DNA from: Micropterix aruncella
Taxonomy: Eukaryota > Arthropoda > Insecta > Lepidoptera > Micropterigidae
NCBI GenBank assembly: GCA_944548615.1
Contig: OX155973.1
Coordinates: 6,213,681 to 6,277,680 of the forward strand
Direction: 5' to 3'
DNA length: 64,000 nucleotides
Numbering within the stretch: the stretch's first letter is position 1; the number at the start of each line of letters is the position of its first letter. Below the pieces are notes generated by a model. The model ran no database searches, was not told the DNA's origin, and was given only the letters and a program-made list of their open reading frames with translations. Below, one piece after another: positions 1 to 64,000 of the stretch. A program made the translations under genes and the position numbers.

Positions 1-1
1 T

Positions 2-178
2 TTGTTTCATAAATCTTTTAAGGGTCATTCCGCCATTTCGTGCAAATCGCCTGTAAACTCTAATATCAGACTGTATACCGCATTTAGAAAAAAAGTTTTA
101 TTGAAATATATTTACTCTAAGTGTGAGGGAGAAGGCTCTTTAGGAAATCTAATTCTAAAGTACATAGTTTTTTTTTAA
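2..178 (+). pseudogene. LINE 3'-terminal coding remnant, cut by window edge
   Basis: An open frame with FKGHSAISCK resembles FKGHSVLSCK on the opposite strand at 2746-2990. Both look like the C-terminal end of the same non-LTR retrotransposon family. The left part is outside the window. Confidence 0.35.
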
Positions 179-986
179 TCTTAAAAATACATGGAAAAAT
201 TTCATTCCTCTCCGCCTCCAAACCACAAACTTCAAATTCGTCGATGTGTTGTACCTAAACTTGCCAACACATACTTAGTTGTCTTAGCATACATGAAAGA
301 TAAGGTAAACACACTATAGGTATTAAAATATAAGACATCTACAATTACATATAAACAAAATATTTCTACTTTTGTCTTTGGCAACAGAGATTCTATCATT
401 TCCCGCGCAAAAAAAAATAAGTATATCTTGCTCCGCAACAGGAGCCCAAGCTTCTACCGTAGATCATTATGCTCCTCATTGGTCAGTCTGTCGCGTAAGC
501 TCTGAAGGCTGTGTGAATAGTCGCCGTGTAAAAAGATATTTAAGTTCTTTTTCTTCATTTCGAGTTTGTCACCGTTCAGCAGTCATTACCATCCATCCAA
601 GTCAAACAGTAAGTACAAAACAAAAAAGCTAAGTTTTTATCCACTTTGGTGTGTTTTGGTAGGGTCTTTTCGTCCACTGTTATTGAAACTTCAAGGTCAT
701 CAATCATGCGAAATATGCAGAATAAACTTCCATTATTTCATTCCACTCCTTGTCATTACCTTCCTTTCCTTCCAAATTTATGTAGGATGGTAATGAAACG
801 TATTGGAAGGTAATGAAAACGTGTCAGATAGTAATGAAAACTTTTGGAAGGCAATGAGTTATTGACAATTTCGAATGGTTTTGAAGGTTTTTATAGGAAA
901 CTTAAGAGCTAAGTAGATAAATGTCAATTATCTATATGTCAATTTTGGCCTGTTTAAGTGTATTTGGGGTAAATTATGAAAGAATT

Positions 987-1047
987 CTAGAAGAAAGAGA
1001 AGAAAGAGAAGAAAGAGAAGAAAGAGAAGAATTATAGAAGAAAGAGA
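987..1047. repeat. GA-rich microsatellite
   Basis: Tandem agaagaaagag-type units, imperfect, about 60 bp. Confidence 0.7.
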
Positions 1048-1770
1048 GCTAAGCTCTTTTATCTCCAGTTTCATCTACGTACCGTGCAACCATACCAAGC
1101 ATTTGGGGAGATTGAGCGTTGGGATTGACATCACATAACCTGAATTAATCAATCGCGATTTTGTAGAAAGCTTCACTCAATACGGTGAAATTATAGTTAA
1201 CCATGTGTTTAATGTAAACCACCTTACTAGCAATGAGATGAAAGACGATACACCGAAAGTTCATGTAGCAAGCAATGTATTGAACAACGAAACACCCGCT
1301 CTTCATAAATACATTAAATGAAGGCATATCTATTTCAATACCAACCAATACGATAAGTTAGGATGACAAAAGTGGCAGTGTACGTGGAAGTGTACCTACT
1401 ACCGTTTTTGAGACACAACGACATATAAAAGTCATGCCGTTTTATATGAATACTGACGACACAATGTTGATAAGCACACTGATGACATGGATAATGACAA
1501 TACAAAAAATTGCAACGCCAAAAAAGAAAATGTTAAGAATGTAGCTTGTCATGGTGTAGGTACATTCCGACAATATTGATGATTTGGGTAATAGTCCAAT
1601 ATCTATTAAAACAGCTGTAGGTATTAGTACATAGGAAAAAATTGAGAATACTCAAATGGCACATACACCGTACTTTTTTTTAATGTTGGCATAAATCTAA
1701 TATGCTTTCTTGGCCCGTAGTAGACGATGAAGATAATATAAAATCGAAGACTATCGCGGTTGTTTGACAT

Positions 1771-1852
1771 TATAAATAGGATAGAAAACGATTTTTCACG
1801 CGGTAAATTCACGCGGTAAATTCGTTTTCTATCCTATTTATGATAAAGATAA
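1771..1852. mobile_element. Short palindromic MITE-like repeat
   Basis: Begins ATTATAAATAGGATAGAAAA and ends with its near-perfect complement, around two copies of a cacgcggtaaatt unit. The same terminal sequence recurs at 8661-8797 and 29229-29265, so this is a repeated family. Confidence 0.5.
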
Positions 1853-2745
1853 TGTTGCGGAAACTAGCAGTTTCTATCCTTTGCCAATGCCTTACCTTAC
1901 TAGACGAGGAAAATATTCATTTTAAAATCTTCCTGATTAAAATTATAAATAAAAGCGTTGATCTCAAGATATTATAATTTCCATTTTATCTTACGATTAG
2001 TAAGAAAACTTTTCCTATATTGTTAGTATAGAGTTTTGTTGCATTATTATTACAAGCAGTTTTTAAGCGAGATAACATTGACGCTCGAGTCACGATAGAT
2101 TACAATAGGGTTAGAGTAACGATTTATTTTTTTGACTTTTAGATATTTTATATTATAAAGAATTTTTTTTTGATTGAGTATTAGAGCATAAAAGCTAACA
2201 TTTGGTACTAGATTCCGTGAAGTTCTACTAAGTTACAAAAGTACAAGAGGACAAAAGTCTATTGATTTTACAAGGAAAGTAGATCTCAAGATTTTATATT
2301 TTTTATTTTCTATTTCTTATTCCATACTTTATGTTTCTAGAATTATAATAATATGTTTTGTATGTAATTCATGTAATGCGAAAAAGAATAATAAAGATTT
2401 CTTAAATGTTCTTAGATGATTTAGTTCATTAGTGGCCGCTTTAAAAATAGGCTTCATAACTTTTAATGTTGGTATTGGTTATGGATTTTTTTAATAAATA
2501 TATTTTGTAAAGAAACAATAAATTACTGATGTTATTTCTATATCACATGTCATTACCATCCTCAGCTAATATTACCTTCCAGGCTAGTGTCATTACCATC
2601 CCTTGACATATCATTACCTTCTTGGCAAATTTCATTACCATCCCGATCGTCATTACCATCCGCCCATTTATTAGTAAAGTACACTATGTACCAAAGTACC
2701 TCCCACATAAATGTCTTTACTAGGAGGTCTTAATTATATTAAATA

Positions 2746-2990
2746 TCAATAAATCTGAAATTCATGAAAAAAAAATTGCTCCGCGGAATCGCCTGTTTTG
2801 CACGAAAGGACGGAATGACCCTTAAACGCCTTTGTTTCCATCTTTCTTGTGGAGAGTGGTAGCTGGTTAAAGAGCTTATAGCTCAAATATCCAAAGGAGT
2901 TTTGTGTCTGCGTACGGCGTATTTTAGGCAGGATAACGTCATCACGTCTGCGTGTATTGTGGGAGTGCAAATTCCCGTTTACCTCTTGTT
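2746..2990 (-). pseudogene. LINE reverse-transcriptase C-terminal remnant
   Basis: The minus-strand frame reads HNTRRRDDVILPKIRRTQTQ, then SFGYLSYKLFNQLP. This is the usual end of CR1/RTE-like reverse transcriptase ORFs (a TRRR..LP motif and a YxxxKLFNxLP motif). It is 5'-truncated. Confidence 0.6.
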
Positions 2991-3103
2991 CGTTAATATT
3001 TGATTTAGCATATATTAGACATTGTAAAATATATTCAGACGTAAAAGTCAGTATTTTGTACTTAAGAAAATATGGTTCGCAGTGCTTGTCACGGGATACA
3101 CCT

Positions 3104-3375
3104 GTGACATATTAAAGTGGGTGAATCAGTATGAGCAAATAAGCAACTTTGATATCAATTTTCGGAAAAAACACAACAAAAAAAGTTTTAAAAAAAGAGT
3201 ACCTATAAAAAGAGTTGACAGCGTTGCACCATCTAGCGGTAGGTGAATATCACGAATTTTGTTTATTCTTGGCGCAGCGAGCTCAACGCTTGGCAAACTT
3301 TTACTTTTTTTTCAAATTTTGTTATCAAAATTTGTTTTTTTGTTAGTACGGATTCACCCACTTCAAATATGTCAC
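3104..3375. mobile_element. MITE with GTGACATATT terminal inverted repeats
   Basis: Starts GTGACATATTAAAGTGGGTG and ends with the complement of nearly the same sequence, giving about 24 bp of inverted repeat. A related copy is at 52670-52942, and both contain AGCGGTAGGT. No coding capacity. Confidence 0.6.
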
Positions 3376-3475
3376 TAATTAAAAACTCAACCTGTATGTG
3401 TATGTTATTTGGTTACGTTCATTTCACTACTTACCTATATACCCCTCTAGCATGCATCTCATTGAGCTGCACATA

Positions 3476-3933
3476 AAGGTAGGTATCCATTAGCTTCGCG
3501 CATCAACTCTGCAACTGCTCAAATGGAGAAGGTGCGCGCATCAACTCAAGAACAACGAGTGCTCCGCAGTTTTCATTCGAACGTTGAGCGAATATGTCAT
3601 CGCTAGAATGTATTTTTAAATTTCTCATCCTTCGGATCCCAAAGCACTGAATAATTTCTGTACTCCTCGATTAGAGCTAGACATTTTTCCTCGGCCCAGT
3701 CCATAGCGATAGATTCGCGTTTACTGGACACCGAACGTGATGCGCTAGACGTACCTACCAACGTCTCACTTTGCTCGCGTCCACGAACGCACTGCGCATT
3801 ACGTGTTCGCGCATTTACCGCCACCGCTTGGAGCTCTCCTTGCACGCTCTAAGAGCGCCAACGTATCCACTACTGGAGCAGTTGCAGGTGCGCGGAGCAG
3901 AGTTGGAGCGAGAACTTATGGGATACCCACCTT
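3476..3933 (-). mobile_element. PIF/Harbinger-like remnant with MADF-type domain
   Basis: Ends are AAGGTAGGTATCC and the complement of AAGGTGGGTATCC. Inside, the minus-strand frame 3603-3740 encodes WAEEKCLALIEEYRNYSVLW followed by DPKDEKFKN, typical of MADF or Myb/SANT-like domains carried by PIF/Harbinger elements. A second copy is at 24527-25159. Confidence 0.55.
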
Positions 3934-3969
3934 AAAATGATCCACGATAATCACTGCGGTGTTTCCGAC

Positions 3970-4587
3970 CAGGGTTGTTGCGAATATCAGCATCAGCATC
4001 AGCATCAGTGGATTATCAGCATTGGTTTCAATATCAGCATCTGCATCGGCATCCGCATTAATCAATGCTGATTTTTATAGTTTGCTGATATTCTGCTCGT
4101 GACATGCCCTTGAAGGGAGGAGCTTAGCTCTAGCCGCTTGCGCATGCTGTCATCTCCGCCGGCAAGTGTTCCTAGGAAACAATTATTCAGCAGTGCTGGA
4201 ATTATATATACCTATAAGCCTTCCCGCAATCAACTGCAATCTGAAAAGGCAGCTCAGCTGTTGTTTTTAAAATAAAACTTACCTTTAATAAAATTTCAAG
4301 TTGGGTCATTAACCGGCAATTGTATTTTATTTTTATTTGTTAGGTAATGGTACTTTACCTATTCTAAATGTAAGAAGTTTGTTTTTGATAAAAGTCATAG
4401 AAGTATTATAACTGACTTTTCACTTAAAATACCTAAAAATTTTTATCGCTTTTAATTACAATTTTATAGTTGGATATTTTATTTAGGTAATTCATTAAAA
4501 TCAGCATTAGCATCAGCTGATATTTGTATCAAAAAATCAGCATCAGCATCCACTGATATTAAAAAACCTTTATCAGTAACAACCCTG
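3970..4587. mobile_element. hAT-type MITE with ATCAGC subterminal repeats
   Basis: Ends CAGGGTTGTT and AACAACCCTG are perfect inverted repeats of hAT type. The flanks tttccgac and tttccatt are a degraded 8-bp duplication. Both ends carry runs of ATCAGC, in part alternating with its complement. The centre is A+T-rich and noncoding. Confidence 0.7.
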
Positions 4588-5189
4588 TTTCCATTATATA
4601 ATAACATTTTAAGACATTTATTAAAAGCTTTCTTTTGTTGTATTATTTATGGAGGTGTATTTGCCCGTTTGTCTAATCAGCTCTTGCCATTGACGAACTT
4701 TGGTCAAAGAATGTTTAAATCGGGGTCTATAATACTTGATAAAATTAAAAAGTCCACAAAAGTGTCTTAATGCAAAAAATACTATTTCTTTGTGAATTTA
4801 ATCGTTTTGGCTGCCTGGTAGCCGGACAGGTCTGTGGATCTCGCATAAAATTTATCGAAGCAAATTATTTTTTAAAATGTCGTCGTTTTCTTCTTTATTC
4901 TTGTAAGATTATGTTTGTTTTGATTGCTGGCGACCGGGCAACTCGGTTTGCCGGCTAACAGTTAAACAAATCCGTAAATTTCGTTAAATTTCAACAAAAA
5001 AATCTTGAATATCTTTTTTGTCTCTTAATAAACAGCAGTAATCGTGTATATTAATTGCACTATAAATTAAATATTTCAAAAAAGTAATAAAATTATATTT
5101 AGGTACAAAAAGTCTGGTATTATATTTGTAGTAGCTTTGGTCATTCCATAGTACAGATGGTATTTTTTTACGATGCCGGTAGTATTTTT
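4588..5189. other. A+T-rich sequence upstream of the ZAD gene
   Basis: No supported gene or repeat is seen; it may include distal promoter sequence. Confidence 0.4.
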
Positions 5190-5373
5190 CTGTTTTAAAT
5201 TATGACTACACTGATTGTCGCCTTGCGGCGAATAGCTGAATTGATTAGTTTGATTGACTTCCGCCGGCGAATGGCGTCGCGTACTGTGCGGTTTCTTTTC
5301 GTGTCGCGAGTCGCGAGTTTTCTTATAAAAATACGCATTTGATGCGGTGTTTTGTGTAGTGAATATAGTAAAA
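5190..5373 (+). promoter_or_regulatory. Putative promoter and 5' UTR of the ZAD zinc-finger gene
   Basis: The 180 bases before the start codon are clearly richer in G+C and CpG than their surroundings, with repeated tcgcg words near 5275-5315. This fits a CpG-containing insect promoter plus 5' UTR. No TATA box can be placed with confidence. The start ATG at 5374 has AAA before it and G after it, a good insect start context. Confidence 0.4.
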
Positions 5374-62804
<57,431 letters not shown>

Positions 62805-62905
62805 GTATGTGGGAGCTAATTTTGAAATAAAATAATATGTACGTACCCCCAGAAATAAACCCTCAATCTGTAAAGTATCTCTGAAGTCAGACCTATGGCG
62901 ATCCT

Positions 62906-63208
62906 GTGTTCTATATAAAAAAAAATGCCATCTTTGTCGGGACACTTCAGGTTAACTACACCAAAAGATTTTTTATTAATGGCACGACCCTTAGAGCACA
63001 TCTATTCAACCTTGGCTTGACCGAGAGCAAGGACTGCCAAATATGTGGCGAAGACAGCGTACACATCGTCGGTCGCTGCCCAGGCCTTGCCGCAAAAAGA
63101 CACAGTTTACTAGGACTAACCGTTCTCGAATCCAGCGATCTGTCCAACTTGAAGGTCAGTGATCTGTATGGGCTGCTAAGCAGTACCGGGCTTCTAGCAG
63201 ACCACTGA
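62906..63208 (+). pseudogene. LINE C-terminal zinc-knuckle fragment
   Basis: TTLRAHLFNLGLTESKDC then QICGEDSVHIVGRCPGLAAK matches the end of RNase H LINEs (C-x2-C...H...C). It begins 100 bp after exon 16 within the last visible intron. The rest of the element is missing. Confidence 0.7.
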
Positions 63209-64000
63209 CCCTACCACAAAGTGGGGAGTTACAAAAGATCTTATAGATCCAGATGACATTAAGGTGGTTGCTACCTGTCTTTTTTCATACAAAAAATTCC
63301 TGCAGAATACTAGCGATTGAAGAAAGTTACGTTATTAAAACTATGATAATCCAGTAAATAAAAAAAAATGGTGTACGCGTTTCGAATTTCAACCAGTTTG
63401 AACAGTTATTTTATATAGAAACTTAGAAATGAAAATCTTGATATTCTAGTAGGATCTATGATTGGATTAGTGACTGTTATACACACGATGACATTTTTAA
63501 CACTGTCCGTGACAGTCGGTGTAATAATCGAATTGCAATGCCAAGACATATTATTTCTTCCTACAAAAGTCATATATCAGAGGGAGATGAATGATCGCCT
63601 GTCTGTCTTTCTCATCTTCATTCTTTTTATTTTTCCTATATGGCAAGGGTCTTATTGCTCGTGAAATCAATGGTTTGGATAATGTCGATAATACCGGTAG
63701 GGGAGAGGGTGGTACATTCGGCTACTTATGCAAATAATGCACGTAATTTTCAAAATCAGCCACCAATTTAAAAACTGGTATATGCAAAAGTTAATCTGCA
63801 CTTTTATCTATGTTTTCCGCAAGTAACAACTCTCTTACGTTAACACTTTTTTTCGAATTTAATTTTTAAAAAAAGCTTGCAAATGGGCGATTGTACCCCA
63901 CCAGTGGGGTAGTTTTGGCTATAGGGTGGGGTACATTCATCTAGTTATAATAAGTAACATACAAAGGTAAATCAAATGTTTTTATTGAACAAAAGTGAAC
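63209..64000. other. Intron 16, partial
   Basis: No gene. The word gggtggtacattc or gggtggggtacattc occurs at 63706 and 63928, with a related inverted gtaccccaccagtggggta near 63893, hinting at another small repeat. Confidence 0.35.

Larger units (their letters stand above)
582..2661. mobile_element. Candidate DNA element with phased inverted 12-bp motif arrays
   Basis: Four copies of a GGATGGTAATGA-like motif start at 785, 805, 826 and 846. Six copies of the complement TCATTACCATCC start at 2550, 2569, 2590, 2611, 2632 and 2650. Two more complement-orientation copies lie at 582 and 752. Spacing of 18-21 bp and opposite orientation at the two ends are what subterminal transposase-binding arrays look like. 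About 1.7 kb of A+T-rich DNA without a credible gene lies between. Exact ends and superfamily are not determined. Confidence 0.55.

Overview
The window reads as an intron-dominated piece of an insect nuclear genome, very probably a moth or butterfly. The reasons are A+T-rich intergenic and intronic DNA, short coding exons with GT/AG borders, and repeat types typical of Lepidoptera (short Helitrons, hAT, mariner, piggyBac-like and PIF-like elements, RNase H-bearing and restriction-like-endonuclease LINEs). No species can be named from the sequence alone.

One host gene spans almost everything. Sixteen coding exons on the + strand (5374 to 62804, continuing past the right edge) join in consistent phase into 713 codons of a ZAD-type C2H2 zinc-finger protein. 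It has an N-terminal ZAD (Cys14, Cys17, Cys61, Cys64), an acidic region, ten C2H2 fingers (about residues 215-512), a second acidic tract and a glutamine/lysine-rich helical C-terminal part. Its introns range from about 90 bp to 12 kb and hold nearly all other features.

Intron by intron: upstream of exon 1 lie LINE pieces, a DNA element with phased 12-bp motif arrays (about 582-2661), a MITE, a PIF-like remnant with a MADF-type domain and a hAT MITE. Intron 1 (5521-11468) has a Helitron, a decayed piggyBac transposase split by a small insertion, and a 235-bp TTAA MITE inside another MITE. Intron 2 (11640-19665) contains a stack of nested transposons: mariner, a near full-length hAT, a hAT deletion derivative and a second hAT type inside that. 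Intron 4 has another hAT derivative, a Helitron, a (TA)n tract and TTAA MITEs. Introns 5-7 have PIF-like, TTAA and Helitron elements and two LINEs, one with a 69-bp target duplication. Intron 9 (35957-48027) holds a serine-protease pseudogene, an inactivated gene of transposon character (40901-44817) within a candidate 7.4-kb element, and an RLE-type LINE. Introns 10-15 hold more LINE, hAT and MITE insertions.

The most notable object is the intron 9 unit. It has a duplicated 996-bp 5' region, a spliced leader exon, a long basic and Cys-containing protein with D/D/E-like motifs, forty-residue repeats and a C-terminal chromatin-reader-like segment. Seven 11-bp GTGACTCACAT-type motifs cluster in its flanks. 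Its reading frame is interrupted by a 235-bp TTAA MITE identical to the copy 32 kb away; removing the MITE and one TTAA restores the frame exactly at that point. A homopolymer frameshift, a stop and a second frameshift are further lesions. No CRISPR array, rRNA or tRNA gene was seen.
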